A stretch of DNA of 64,000 bases from Anarhynchus alexandrinus. Taxonomy: Eukaryota; Chordata; Aves; Charadriiformes; Charadriidae. A program made the position numbers and the translations under genes. The notes under the pieces were generated by a model. That model did not search any database and had not been told where the DNA came from. It worked only from the letters and a program-made list of their open reading frames with translations. The stretch is taken from contig VUYV01000020.1 in assembly GCA_008711295.1 (NCBI GenBank), positions 993,558-1,057,557 on the forward strand, written 5' to 3'. Positions 24,401 through 37,410 of this stretch are shown here, one piece after another; the stretch's first letter is position 1; the number at the start of each line of letters is the position of its first letter.

Positions 24401-24932
24401 AATGAGATCCACAACCCATCACAAGCACTGGCGATGCTACTTCAAATGGCTTCTCTTCACTGGTGTCTGCAAGGACTTTGTATACGCAAATAGGGAGATT
24501 GCAATCTCGACCCTGGAAATGCTGGAGCCCTGAAATGGCCAAACTGGGTGAGCCCCAAAATCCATTTATTCCCAGATCCTGTCTCTGATGCTGTGATGCT
24601 TTCTGTGATGCCTTTGCCAGATGCTTCAGGGCAAGGTGCAAGAACTTTGCAGTAGGCAGATGTAACATAATCTGTTCCTCACTTAACATTACTTTCTGGT
24701 TCCTACCCATTAGAGATGGGATTGGGACCAGGAGTACGAATTTTCGCATCTTATCCAAAAGCGTTGTTATGCTTTTTTTATTCTCATCCACATCATTGTC
24801 CAATCTTTTTGTAAGGTTTGCTAAATTCTTGGCTTCCCCAGCTACTTGTGTTAGGGATGGCTTAGTCCAATTACAGATGATGTGAAGGAAGTTATTTACT
24901 TTGGTGAAGTTTGGACTGCTCTCTTCTTCATC
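24378..24932 (-). pseudogene. Unassigned 184-codon open frame, possible decayed element or gene fragment
   Basis: The minus strand stays open from just after a stop at 24935-24933 to the TAA at 24380-24378, in sequence that is not GC-rich. The translation looks more protein-like than other open frames here. An acidic start is followed by two N-glycosylation-type sequons (NFT and NWT near residues 8-23). Next comes a hydrophilic, heptad-like helix (about residues 28-65), a short hydrophobic run (VLLVPIP) and a Lys/His/Ala-rich helix. There is no ATG near the beginning, so if real it is an exon or a 5'-truncated remnant. I do not recognise the family. A relic of a retroviral envelope-like or other mobile gene is one speculative option, and chance is another. 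Confidence 0.25.
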
Positions 24933-27900
24933 TTATTGAATATCTGTTCACCCTTGTGTGTCCAAAGACAACAGCAACACCCAGTTGTCTTTCTCTCTGT
25001 GAGTATTTTGTACACTTTCATCAGGATGCCTTCTGGTTGCAAGAATGCATGGTGCTGGGGATTTGTGCCAGTAAATCTCTTTGCTCGAGTCTTCCATGTA
25101 CCTTACCTGCTTTCTTTCACAGACCCTGCTTCCCCCCAGCGTTTTTCCCTCCCTCCATGTGTTATCAAGGCACTCAGCTTGGACTGAGACAGCCTCTGGT
25201 CTGTTTCCTGGTGTGACCTTTTGCATCAGCATCTGCTTCCCTTTAGACTATAAGCTCTGTGGCAGGGATCAGCTTCTGTGTATGTATGTTTGTGCCTGCA
25301 AACCATGATTTCAACTGGAACCTCTATGCTCCGCTGTAGTGCATGCATCGATTAGTAATAATTCACACTTAAATAAACCCTGCTTTGCTATTCACAGGAT
25401 TATGTTGAGAGCTCCTTCTTGGTGACCTGGTGCCCAGACTTGGTGGTGGGGCTCGTCCCCAGAGCACAACGAGGCCAGTGGCTTGGAAGGGATGCAGAAC
25501 TCCCGATTCTCCATGGGAAAGCAGAGGGCACACCATTCTCTGTAGAAACAATTCTGTCTCTGTCTCCCTCCTTTGCCCCTTATCTCCGAGGACATTTGTA
25601 TGCAAATAGGATCAAAGGCTCAGAGATGTGAGATAGACTGTCTGAATATTCACCGGCAGGCAGTGACGGGCGGTTCACTTCAGAGCAACCCATCCTCAGC
25701 TCCAGCGAGGAGGAGAGATGGACGTAGGGGATCAAGCCCTGACCCTTTTCTGACAGTCACCCCTCTTTCTTACACTTGGGAGGCACTTGCTGCTGTTTGT
25801 TGAACCAATACCTCCCCTCTGAATGGAAAATCCAGCTGGAGATGTGCCTGTGATATCTGACACTCGTAATTCACGGTACGTTGGCCAGTTCTGCAAATTG
25901 GAGCAGGAGCATAAACAGCCCCTCATGACTTGCCAGCCATGTGTGGGGTTCAGTAGTCACACGGTGTGTGGGCTTGTCGGAGAGGAGAAACCTTTCCAAG
26001 CGGCAATGGGACTGTGATGAGGGTGAGAGGTGGGAGCAGGCAGGGGTGACAACTCCCCGTTTTGGATCTGAGCAGAAAGGCAGGTGAGGTTTGATAACCT
26101 GTGGATTTGCTCAGGCCCAGGAGCTGGTGGGGATTTGGAGGTAAGGAGCTGAGAAGCTGGCAAGGGAGCCGGTCTGCCGCAAGGAGGGAGGAAGATTTTG
26201 TCTGTGCTTGTGTGGAGCTTTTTTGGCTTCCTCTTCACTGCAGTCTGCCTCCAGGGACTGGGACTGCAGCTGCCACTGCAGAGTTCAGCCTGGGCTTCCT
26301 CTTGGAGAATAGCTTGTGGCTTTGATCGACCATAGCCATGTGCCTCCATCCCTGCCTGCTCCCTGGGCATGGAGTTCTGCTGTTCAGACAAGTGGAGGCT
26401 CACCTGGGATGGACGCAAGTCCTGCTGCTGTGACAGCCCTGCCAGAGCCAGGGCTTGCTCTCAGGGCAAGGAGAAAGATGCTGCCAAGCCAAATTGCCTC
26501 TGGTGTGCGATGGATGTTCAGCTTCAGTATATCAGCTCTGCTGCCCAGACCACCCCACAAGTCCCCTCATGGGAAGAAAAGGTGCAAGGAGCCTTGGAGA
26601 CTGCAGCGTCCTGGCTTTCAGGGGAGACCAGGCAGGTTCTCAGGGGCAGGATGGAGACACAAATGACCAAGGCAGCGGCAGGGGAGCATCTGCCAGCCTC
26701 TGTCTTCCCTGCCTGGCCCACTGAAGGAAACAGAAGGCTCCTCCTGTGTGTTTGTCATGTCCTGGCAAATTACCTGTGTCTACTCACTCCTTCCCCAGCA
26801 GCTGTGGCATACAGCAATAGAATCTGTCTGCGTTTCAGGCAGTGCTGCTTTCAGGTTCATCTATTCCCTGGCCCAGTTGGCCATCCCCTGGAGAAGGAGG
26901 ATATAGTGAAGATGGGAGGGTAATATTCAGGCTGTTTACAGTCTATGAAGATCTTTCCTGCCCATCACATACACTATGCCATGGGTTAGCAGATCTCAGG
27001 AGTGCACATTGGAAACCACCCCCAGGTTGTCTTCTGTGGGCTGCAGCGCCCATCACTGTGATACTTGGGCCTTACCCAAATTGTTGAAGGCCTGAAGCCT
27101 CAAAGCTTAGAGCTTTTACTGGCCTCTGGATGGACCCACTGGCCCTGCCTGCATCCAGACACAAAGCCACAGCTATCCTCTGGTTTGCAGACAGGATGTT
27201 TTCTCCCAGTAGTAGAAGTTTGAAGGTAGACTCAGGTCTGGCAGCCTGCATGGCCTATTAAAAACCAGCCTTATAAAATATGAGCTAGGAAGCAAAATGC
27301 AGCGACATAAGAGAAAGAGGAGGAAACCACCAATTAGGAACAGCCCCCGAGGGGATGCTTTCTCAGGAGCCAGAAGGCACTCTGCCAACAGGGCTTTTGA
27401 AGCACGGTGGGGCTGGCTGGGGAGGGCAGAGCCGGGGGTAGCTGCCTCGCACAGAGCATTTCTGCAGTCAGGAGGGCTGGACCTGCAGCCCAGGAGCTGC
27501 TGCCCCCAAAGCAGGACAGCGAGGGATTGCTCCCTGGCTGGGCAAGGGCTAGCACCCGGGAGTGGGGAGGAAGAGCAGGAGGAACACCGGGAAGATTACA
27601 GCCCTCCTTAGCCTATGGCAACCAGCTAGCGATCCCTCAGAAAGCAGCTTTGCCAAGGAGCTGCAAAGCTCTCTCAATAGTCAAGTTTCCCACAGAATAG
27701 CAAACGCCTGCCCGACCGCAGGGCTGCTGCAGGTAGGAAGAGGCTCTGGGACCCTGCAGCGAGCAGAGGGAGGTCCCCCCATGCAAAACGAACCCATAGC
27801 TGGTGTCCAGCTCTGGAGGTGGCCTCTTACACCATCAGGTGTAGGTTGGTAGAGGAAAAGTACACAACCTCTGAGCTCTGTTGTAGGTGCATCCTTCTGA

Positions 27901-30659
27901 TGGTTTGGTAAAAGCCAGGGGTTTATTGTTTAGTCCTTGGTCCGTCGGGCTCTTGTAGCTGGCCAGGAGTCAGGGTTATTGTCCGTTGGTGGTGGCAGAG
28001 TGTGGTTTGTGGTGGGTGCTGTGCTTCTGATAAGGAGCGCTGAGACACTGAGGGCTGAACGACCAGGATGTGGCTTGTGGACCAATACTGTGTGCTTTCT
28101 GCTGGAGAGAAGGGGAGTGGGTGTGCAGTGTGGCTTTTTTATTTGCTCCAGTCTGTCTTGTTTTTCAGTCTTCCTGGAGATGTCAGCTTCTTGCCAGCTT
28201 AGGGACCTGCTTAGGCAATGGGGTCTGCGGGGAGGATGAGGTAAAATACTTGCTTGGGACCACTGGGTGCTGCCTACAGGGACTGTCCAGAGCCTGTGAG
28301 GAGAAAGGCCTCCCAATGGGCAGCCAGAAGCACCTGAAATGCCATCTGCTTTTGGGGATGCCAGTGGGAACTTTGTAGGAAATTTAGGACCCGCTGTTTT
28401 CTCAGCAATGAGGTGGCTCATCAACTGGCTGCCCAGACAGTTTTTGACATCTCCTGTGGTCACCATTTACTACCCTTGTAGTGGGCACCTGGCTGATCTC
28501 TGCAGGGGTTCAGCACTTTGCTTCAGCTCTTTAACAGCTGGGTCTGTGCTTTGGGAGCAGCGCAGCCGTCCTCATTCATCCCTGTGAGTGAAAGGACACA
28601 TGAGCGGTGCTTCAGGTCAGATCTGCCAGGCGAGGGTCGCTGCAGTAATAGTGAGCAGAGTGGCCACCTGGAGCACTGTGGGCAATGTGGCACAAAGTAT
28701 TTTGAAGATGCTGTAAGTGAGAGCTGCTTAAATGTTTGCTTGGCTTGAAGCAGGGACTGAGGTCTCAGTCTGTAGTGTCCCAGACATTTTCCCCATCTTG
28801 CAGGTTTCTGTGTGGAGGTGCTCTCCCCCTTCCCAAGGATCTGTTTCATGTTGTGTAAGGGATTTAGTATTCATCAGGTGAGGGATTTGAGCACAGGCCT
28901 CATCTTGTCAGAGGAACCACAGCAGTGTAATGAGTCAGTCTCTCTGGTCCATTTGATGCAGACCATGAATCTGGGTCTCCCACATCCTTCTTGAGTACCT
29001 AACCTTGACCTGTGTGATCTTTCAGCTGTGATAAGTTTCCACAGAAAGGTTCATTTCCAGTAAATTTATATTTTTCCAATAAAAAAAAGTTCACTGAGAA
29101 ATATCAGATAAAATCTAGTCCAGACATGTCAGTCTTCTTACCAGAAGAGAATCTGCACTAGAAATAATCTTGCACCAGCTGAATCTCATAGAGAAAAAAA
29201 TGCACTCCAAAGTTATCAGTAAGCATTTTGCCTACTAGTATATGCAAGTGAAAAAACAGAAAGGAGCTTTAGTTTGGCACACCAGGTAACAGAATTCAGG
29301 TTGTGTAATATTTTCTGCCTGACTACCCATATCATATATGAGGAGCACAGTGAAAAGGGAAACAAGAAGTGAATAGGTTTTGCAAAGATATTTTCTGAGT
29401 CATTGCAGAGTGAACAGGAAGTCCTGATGAGTCAAGATTTGGCACTTTCCCTTGCTGAACCCAATGGCACATCCCAGTGCCAGGAGAAACTAGGCTGCAG
29501 GAAGTGCTATCTTCCAGCTGAGATGACAGACCTATGATCCTCCTCTTCATCAATGGGGAGTCCAGCGGTATTTTTCGTGAGAATGTAAAGCCCTGTTCAT
29601 AGTATCCTGACCAAGAGTGTGTGTGGAAGTCTTCACCATCTCAGTTTCCAAACTGCAGTGAAATCTCTCCTCATTTCAAACACGTCTTGCTTTGTGATTG
29701 TGTGCATGTATATTAATTTGTTAGTCTATTTGAGGAACTAGTTCTCTCGTTCATTAGGGCAAGTTATGTTTATACCTTTTGTTATGTTACTTATAGCCTT
29801 TATTTTTCAGTGTCTTTGCAGTGCTGAAATGCGGAGCCACTCTCATTGGCTATTTGTGGGCAGCACCGTTGTTTGGTATGTACATTTTGCTCCAGATAAA
29901 GTCAAATCTGTGTTCTTCTAACTTTCTTTTGGAAAACAGTGTTACTGGGAGGAAGCTTCTTGTGACCCCAAGTCTGTTTTATGGATGCTGTGGACCTCAA
30001 CTGTTAGGACGTAATGATGTTAATTAATAATGGCAACCATTATTCTTTCTCTGCTGATCATTTTTGGATCATTTTTGTGCTTCTCCAGCTGTTCCTCCTC
30101 CTCTCTCCTTCCCCTCTTACCATCCCTTGGTGTATGCCCATACATCCCACTTGCCCACTGTCCAGATACCTTTGGGGAAGCACAGATGTGTCTACAGTCC
30201 AAAATCCTGCTGTGGCTTGTTGAAAGTGTTCCAACAGTGGGGAAAATCTTACGTTTTATAGCCAACTCAACAAAAATTGAAGGGCTCTGCGTGGATGACT
30301 TATTTCATTTCCCTTTGCCTATAGCAGAAGCAGCTAAAGGATTTCCAGTTGGTTGCCCCATTAGCCAGGGTGTCTCACTGAGGATCTGTTGAAATTGCAT
30401 ACACAGCAGCAGTCACGGTTGTTGCACCATTGAGCTAAAGAGGGCACTTGAGGATTTTGAGCAGCAAAGATAGAGTCCCGAGAAAGAACTAACATATGGA
30501 AACCATGCAGACTGTCCCTGGCCTGCTGGCTGTTGCAGGCCTCATCCCCACCGCTTCTGCCAAGCCTGGCCATAGGAATGATGTCAGTGAGTTGCTCTAC
30601 GGGGTTCTGGAGAGCAGTGAAATGCACCCAGTGAAGTCAATGATGACATTTCCAGTCCT
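24933..30659. other. Long intergenic stretch, no gene recognised
   Basis: About 5.7 kb of increasingly GC-rich unique sequence. The open frames of 100-184 codons (for example 26369-26923 plus and 27930-28466 minus) overlap each other on both strands and are rich in Gly, Ser, Pro and Arg. They show no domains, as expected from GC-driven loss of stop codons. No RNA gene, repeat family or promoter island was recognised. Confidence 0.6.
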
Positions 30660-30670
30660 GGGGGGGGGGG
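30660..30670. repeat. G11 homopolymer
   Basis: Eleven consecutive G bases on the plus strand. A 15-T run follows about 210 bases later at 30882-30896. Both are simple sequence and likely length-variable. They interrupt and artificially shape the open frame that spans 30496-30981. Confidence 0.9.
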
Positions 30671-32014
30671 ACATGACCATGGATTGCCCCCACGCCTATT
30701 CTGTTGAACGAAGATCTGGCAGCAGGACCCTTCAGCTCCTTGAGTACAACTCATTATACCTGGGAACAAAGCCAAGGGGGAATGAAGGAGACTTCAACTG
30801 GTGTGAATCCCAGCTGCATGTCTGCTTAGCAACACAGGTTTTCATAAATACATTGTCCATGGCTCTGTGCTCTCTGCTTTATTTTTTTTTTTTTTTGCTG
30901 CATGCAGAGGCCCATGTGGGAGCTGGGGCCACCCCTATGACCACTGACCCACCATGGCCAAGGAAGTTGTGGATATGCTGAAGCTATCAGCCACTCTACC
31001 AGCCACCTCCCAGGTGCTGCTCCTCACAACTGAACAGTGGGAGCAGTGGTTGCCGTGGGTCCTCCAGCAAGGAAGGCAATAAGCTTCTGCTCATCTTCCT
31101 GAGCTGTCACCCAGTGTCTGATGCACTCTGGCTGCATCTACAGGGGAGCTGTGCTGCAACGTGTAAAAGCCAAATGATGAAGACCTTAAGACCAGACAAA
31201 GCTTTGAGGAGAAAAAGCCTTATGTTAGAGACAATGTTATTGTAGATTCAGTTTGGGTCAAAGGCTTTTCCTCCATCCTTCTGAGATGTACGTGACCTCA
31301 GATCCACCTGGCATTGGGCTGGGCATGAGATGAGGATTCTGTGTCCATGTTTTGAAGGGGTGATATGTATGAATGAAACCAGTCCTGCTTTTTGCTTTAT
31401 CCCTAGACACCTCCACAGCCGCTGCTGGGTTCAGTGAGTGGAACAAGAGCTCTTCCAAACACTGATGCCAAACGACCAGAGCAGGACTCCAGGGCTCCCC
31501 TTCCAGAGACGAATTGAGCTAATGGATGAAGCAGGCCCCCCAGAAGGCAGGACTGCTGAAATCATGTCTTAGCAGCGGGAGGGGGTGAGATTGGGTGGCC
31601 AGGAGAGGGGATGAGGAGCTGGGAGTCATAGGCTACAGCCCTATCCATAACGAAGAGGTTTTTTTTCTGATTGCGGCACTGGAGAATGTGGGTCAGGACT
31701 TATCAGTATTATGGACAAGCCACCCAGAAGCTTTGTTTGCCTTTGATTCTGGTCTGGGTTCATTCAACTTTTGTCTGAGGCCAGATCTGAACCCACTCCT
31801 TTCCCTTTGAAATGGTTTTCTGCTATTGGCATAAACGAGAAGAAAATGACTTCATTGCCTCCCTGAGTAAACAGATCCCACTCCATCCTCAGAAAATGAA
31901 AGCTGAGGATTCATTTTCCTCAGGACCCATGGCCAATGAATCAGAACGCAGGACTTTTCGTGTGCGTGAGGCTGAGCTGGGCTGACACAAGCAAGCAATT
32001 GGGACGGGGACAGC
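30671..32014. other. Intergenic sequence, no gene recognised
   Basis: Unique sequence of mixed composition leading up to an orphan CpG island. No recognisable coding exon, RNA gene or mobile element was seen. Confidence 0.6.
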
Positions 32015-32450
32015 GGAAGCGGCGTCAGAAGCTGACACCTCCATGAGCCGGGAGAAGCGGCGTGCGCGCGGGACGTGAACGTGGCCGAGGAGGAGGGAGA
32101 CCTCCAGCTCCGGGCCTCCGGATAGTTCAGCTGTTGAGTCAGCTGGGTCCGGGGATTTGCAAAACAGCGAGGGGGCAAGGGTGAGCGAAAAGCCGAGAGC
32201 GTGCGTGTGTGAGAAAGACGTTTCACCTCTGGCAGGGGGCCAAAGGAGCGGCTACGTTACCGCGGCCCTTGGAGACACGCTTGCAAACACACAGGCTGGC
32301 TTGCACACGCGCGCTCTTGCTCACACGCACGTACCGCTAACAGCGCACGGAGGCTGCTCCCAGAGGAGCCCCGCTTCATGCTGGTCCCTGTTGATGGCCG
32401 GTGTCTGGCGAGGTAGCTGGGGTGGAGAGACAGCTGGGGCCGGCGAGCCC
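32015..32450. promoter_or_regulatory. Orphan CpG island, candidate promoter
   Basis: About 430 bases with roughly 40 CpG dinucleotides by eye count, standing out from flanks with few CpGs. It includes runs such as GGCGTGCGCGCGGGACG and a consensus AP-1 site TGAGTCAG (32133-32140). On the plus strand GCAAGGGTGAGCG near 32176-32188 would make a good splice donor, giving a possible first exon of an unannotated plus-strand transcript. No coding sequence begins here. Unmethylated CpG islands far from known genes commonly mark lncRNA promoters or strong enhancers. Transcription here is not shown by sequence alone. Confidence 0.5.
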
Positions 32451-32474
32451 TTTCCCTGGCTATGAGTGAAGGGG

Positions 32475-32518
32475 AGGGCTGAGGGCTGGGGTGGGGAGGG
32501 CTGAGGGCTGGGGTGGGG
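32475..32518. repeat. Perfect 22-bp tandem duplication, G-rich
   Basis: Two exact copies of AGGGCTGAGGGCTGGGGTGG plus GG, at 32475-32496 and 32497-32518, flanked by further G runs on both sides. The plus strand has many closely spaced runs of three or four G, enough for a G-quadruplex. It lies just to the right of the orphan CpG island. Confidence 0.9.
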
Positions 32519-35500
32519 TGGGCTGCAGTAGGCTCGTCTTCTCTAAAGGCAGCCTGCAAACACTCACTCCTCCTGCCTCTGCGGAGAGCAGAGGTTGAGC
32601 AGCTCTCTGCTTTTGCGTGTTAAAGAGCCGCTGAAAGACAAGACTGTGAAACCCCCGAACCAAAGGTCCCTGGCTGTGCCAGGCCACAATAGCCAAGCAG
32701 GTTTTGCTAGCCCAGCCTGGCTTTGCCAAGAGGCCTTAGTTTTGATACGGAGCATGGGAGCACAGATATCCTCCATATACGTTGTTAGGAAGGATTTGTT
32801 ATGCTGCTGAAGGGATTTTTGAAAATGGATGTGGGGTGTTTGCAGATTTGGGTTTGTCTGACCTTCCCATTGGCAGAACTGGGGAGGAGGCAGCATCCAT
32901 CCCATGGCCCTGCAGCAGCCCTGCCTGCAGAAAATCAGTGGCATTTTGGCCCCCAGGGAGGAGCGTTCACTGGTGTGAACTGGTAGGTGATGGTGACCCT
33001 GCTAGAGGGTGTGTGGGTTTGCCCCACTGCTGCCTGCAGTCATCCTGCTCCTTGCGTATTCCCCGAGGTCTGACGTTAAGTGAGGTGGTGTAGAAAACGC
33101 ACTGGTAGGGAAATATGGGAAAACTTAGCATTTCTTAAGCTACAGCCGTTCTTCATCTGGGAGAACTCCCCTGCCGAGCTGGGCGGCCGCCCTCCCTGCT
33201 TCCCGGCAGCTGCGCCCCATCTCACCCCTGGATTTTATCTGCAGGGGCCCGGGCTGGCGATGCTCACACCTTGCCAAGCCTGGAGAATCCCCATCTCTTC
33301 CCCATCAGAGGTCTGGGCAGTGGAAAATGTCCTCCACGTTTCAGCCTGCCCGAGCCTGGGCTGCAGCTACCCTGAGACAGCTCTTAGCAAACATACCAAA
33401 GGCTTTCTGGGCATGAGAGAAGTGATATTATCCAGCTCTGCTGTTATCATACCGTCCTGCTTGGCAGTATAGGTGGGAGTGCTGTCAGAAGTGGGGAGAG
33501 AGAGATGGCAGGCATGGAAAGGTAAAGGAAACACAAAGGGTCTTTTACAAATAAAGAGCAATTTTTTTGTGGATGTCGCCTCTGCCTGTCTGGCAGGAAT
33601 GTGGCCTCGTTTCCCGTAGCTGAGCATGGCTGTGCTTCCCGCTGGCTGCACCCGCTGGGAGACACCCTGCCCGACACGCTGCTGAGCTGAGGGTCCTGGG
33701 GGGAGTGATGGGGGCAGTCGGGGCTGGGAACGGTGCACCCTGGGGGCACGCAGGGCAGTGTGTGGTGCTGGCCTTGGGAACTGAGAGCCTTGCCAGCATC
33801 CTTCCCCCTCTTCCCATCTCGCTGCCATTCACCCTGCCTGTAAGGCACTGGGTAGGGAGGGCTAAAGTGAATATTGGAGTGTCTCTCACCCCACCGATGT
33901 CCTCACGCCAGAGCTCTCCCCCACCTGGGGTCAGCAAGGCCAGACTCTGCTCTGGGTCTGTGGCTTTCAGGTTGAGTGTGGGACCACAGAGGAAGGCTGA
34001 GGTTAGAGTGTGGCCCCACATCTAATTACTCCCCCAGACGTGAGTACGCATGGCACACCATCACCGGACACAGTCCACATGTCCCCACTTGCTCACCACT
34101 GACTCACAACAGACTGGAAAAATACAAACCCACTTGGATGCTGTGATGAGGATGTAAGTACTCTCTAATAATACATGAGTAGCATACGTGAGCAGCCAAT
34201 CGGGACATTTGGCATCTGACGTTGCTGGGATTGGGATGTTTACTGTATGACTGTGTTGAGTCCAACAGGGAATGACTCGGGACAGGTCTTCACGACATGC
34301 TCGAGGCTGTTTTGGGATGATACTCATCAGTTCTGAGGACACCAGGTCAACCTCCTTCCCCCTCCCTTCAAGCCCATCAGACGAGTGTTGGGCAATCAAA
34401 GCCCTAAATCTCAGGTATTGAGGAAACAAGGGAAGTCTTGTTGCATTGTGAGACATTTCTGCTAAGAGGGAAGGAATTCATCGTGGTGGGTGTTCGAGGG
34501 GGAGCACTCAATGGAGGTCGACCTGTCTGGGGCACCATGACGAGGCAATGAGTGAGCTGGTGGTGACCAGGGAACAGGCAAGGCCTTACCACCATCCTCC
34601 CTCCACACTGGATACCTCTGTGTGGTGGCATCTGGACACAAAGACCTGCTGAAGGGTACCCTCCATAGGGGACCAGCCAGCTCCTGCCTCAAAAGCTGGA
34701 AGGGGGGCACTGGGTCCTCGCTCAGAGCTGGAGGAATAGCCCATGCAGCACACATGGGCTGGTGATTCCTCTCTCCTCGGGAGGCTCTGGATGCTGCCAG
34801 TGCTGCCAGCTGTGTGCAGCTGGGTTACAGATGTGCTGCTGCAGGGCACAGTCACAACATGCCCACATCTTTGATGGTGGGTTCTGGAGAGAGCCCACAG
34901 TGACCTGAAGTGCAGGCAAGAAACTGGATATTCCTGGACCCTGCGGCCCTTTCTTCAAAGGCCCATCTGTTGAAGGAGCTGGTGCTGGCCCAGCCGTGGG
35001 ATCAGCAGGGGTGTCATTTATGCCTGTACACCTCGCCCCTTTGCACACTTAAGGGCTGGACAGCAAGAGGGAGATGTCTGATCTCCTGATGTCTCAAACT
35101 GTGAGGACTGGAGAGGCAGAGCCTCTACCTGGTGAAGGGATGGATCCCAGCCACAATCCCGCAGGTACTGGTGGAAACACATTTTATAGCCTGTGGCATT
35201 TAGACAGAGTAGTTAGAAGGTTGCAGAGTGTCGCTGGGGTATAGTACTGTGTCTGAGGCTGCTGCACCACTGTCCTCTCCGCTTGGCCTTTCATGGGCAA
35301 AGGAGAGGAGGTAAGACCTCAATGAAGGGAGAGGGCAGGGAGCTATGTGGACATCCTGACACGGAGATGAACCCCGTGTTGACTCCTCTCCTTCATGGGG
35401 CTGGAGCTCCATGGCTTCTGCCCATGAGTGATCCCAGGTTACCACCACCTCCTCTCTGCTGTGTCAGTGTGCTTCCTACTGTTCGCACAAACAGAAGTCT

Positions 35501-37189
35501 CAGCCAGAACGATGGTCTGATCTGATGTGGGGTTTATGAAGCCAGAGCTACCATAGGCATCTGCTGTACAGCTGCCAGGTTTTGCCTTATGTTCACCTAC
35601 CAGCCTACCTGACTTTCAAACCCTTGGTGGCACCGGGCTGCTGTGCAGCTGGAGCAGTGAGGAGTTTAACGGTTTAATGCTGTGCTGTGTCCCTCTGAGA
35701 TGGACCATATTAACCCTCTGGCTCTGCACTTCTGACCAGCTTGACTACAGGTGCCAGCTGTTTGTCTTCAACCAGCACGTCCCACCACTCACTGCTTCTT
35801 CCTTGCCACTTACTCCCATCTCCTAATATTTAGATTTATTCATTGCCAAATGCATGTCCCCATATGCTGAGTCTTTGTGAACTGCAAGAAACTCCAGGGC
35901 AGCTGAGAGCCTGAATATCAGGTCTAGAGCAGACATCCAGCTGGGGGACACTGCAAGCCAGACTCACAGGGTAGTTTGGCATCTAAACTGCTATTGAAAC
36001 TAACTCACTTGTCTCCAAGGTGGGGCACTGGTGTATCTGGTCTGCTCAGGTCTGCTCAGGTCTGCCACTGGAGGACAAGACCAGCTGAGACTGGGTCCTG
36101 TTTCAGGAAAATGGTGGAAGACAAAATAGTGTAGCAGAGACACTGAAGCCTACAGAGATCAAGGGAAGCTTAGAAGCACTTGGGTCCAAAAAGTTGGCAC
36201 CCAAACGCAAAAAACCTACGTGAGAGCATAGCAAGAGACATGTTCCCAGGTCAGCTCCTGACACTCCTGTTTTGAGTAAGGGCTTTCTATGGCTTGCCAC
36301 GTTGCTGAGGTGCTGAGCTGTGAGCTGCTGGGTCAGAGGTGAATTTTACTCTCGTCTAAAACAATTTGTCAAGTGGCCAGTGTAAAAATGTCTCTTTTCC
36401 TCAGGATCATGGCACCTCACTTTGCAGTCACAGGTCTGAGGGTTTGGTGGCTGTATAAGCCACCAAAGCAAGAATAAGCCCCTGAGTGAGACCCAAATAG
36501 CTGCTGATGGGATCCAGGGATTGGCATGACCGGTGCGTTTTGTCCTTTGGTATCCAGGTGTGCCCTAGGCATCTGGATGCAGGCAGTGATGAGTGAGGAA
36601 GGGGGAGCCTGGGAAACAGGAGAAGAAAAAAAAAGGTGGAAGGAGACAGGGATGGCTCAGCCTGGTGTTGGGGTGGACCATTAGCAGCATTTCTCCCTCC
36701 TGGGTTATTCCTTTGTCAAAGGGACAGCAGCTTGCAGCACTGAAATGTCTTCTTCCCACCACGGCCTCTCAGGGTCAGGGCAAGAGGATGTGCTAGGGCT
36801 GTTTGTAGCCTGAAAGCCTTGGCGTAAACGGTTGTCTGCATCATGGATGGGTGTCCAGGTGCGTGACTGAGTAGGGGTGAATCTGGCTGCTGAGCCGGAG
36901 CAGTTGGTTTAATGCTCTCTCCACTGGTTATTAGCTTGTTGCAGAGTCAAGCTGGCGTGTCAGGCTCGGGGAGCCTTGGTGAGAGCACTTGTGAGGGCAA
37001 GGGGCTGCCTTTAACCCTGCAGGTGGCATGAGTGTGCCGGGAGGCTGAAATCTGTGGAGACAGCCCCGTTCTCAACCCCAAAACTGAGTGCGGTTTTCTG
37101 CCAGCACAAATGGATCTGCGTCTGCACAGGGAGGAAGAAGGAGAGGACAGCGCGATGCTATTCCTTATGCCTCTTAAGGAAAAGACGAG
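32519..37189. other. Long intergenic stretch, no gene recognised
   Basis: About 4.7 kb of GC-rich unique sequence. A small local repeat (TCTGCTCAGG twice in tandem, 36041-36060, with a partial third copy) is the only clear structure. Open frames up to about 158 codons on both strands at 33367-34025 overlap one another without any recognisable domain. Confidence 0.6.
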
Positions 37190-37410
37190 ACCGGCAGAGG
37201 TTTCCCCCGCATCCCTGATGCTGGCGGGCTCCCCAGCTGCAGCCTGACGCCGGGCTGGCGAGGCTGCTCTGAGTCACGGGGTGTCTGCACGCTGCGCAGC
37301 CCGGCTCCTTCCCGAGGCACGCAGCAGAGCTAGCGGTGAGCCTGCACGCCTTCATCAGCGCCAGCACGTAAACTGTCCCTCCGGCCACCCGGCCTCTGAA
37401 TCACAGGGGT
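37190..37410. promoter_or_regulatory. Small CpG-rich patch
   Basis: About 220 bases with around twenty CpG dinucleotides, including CTGACGCCGGGCTGGCGAGG and CACGCTGCGCAGCCCGG. It is weaker than the island at 32015-32450. It could be a regulatory element or simply a GC-rich patch. No exon or TATA box is recognisable. Confidence 0.3.

Noticed and set aside
30496..30981. 161-codon plus-strand frame
   Set aside because: It passes through a G11 run and a T15 run that create Gly and Phe stretches. Simple sequence is the better explanation.
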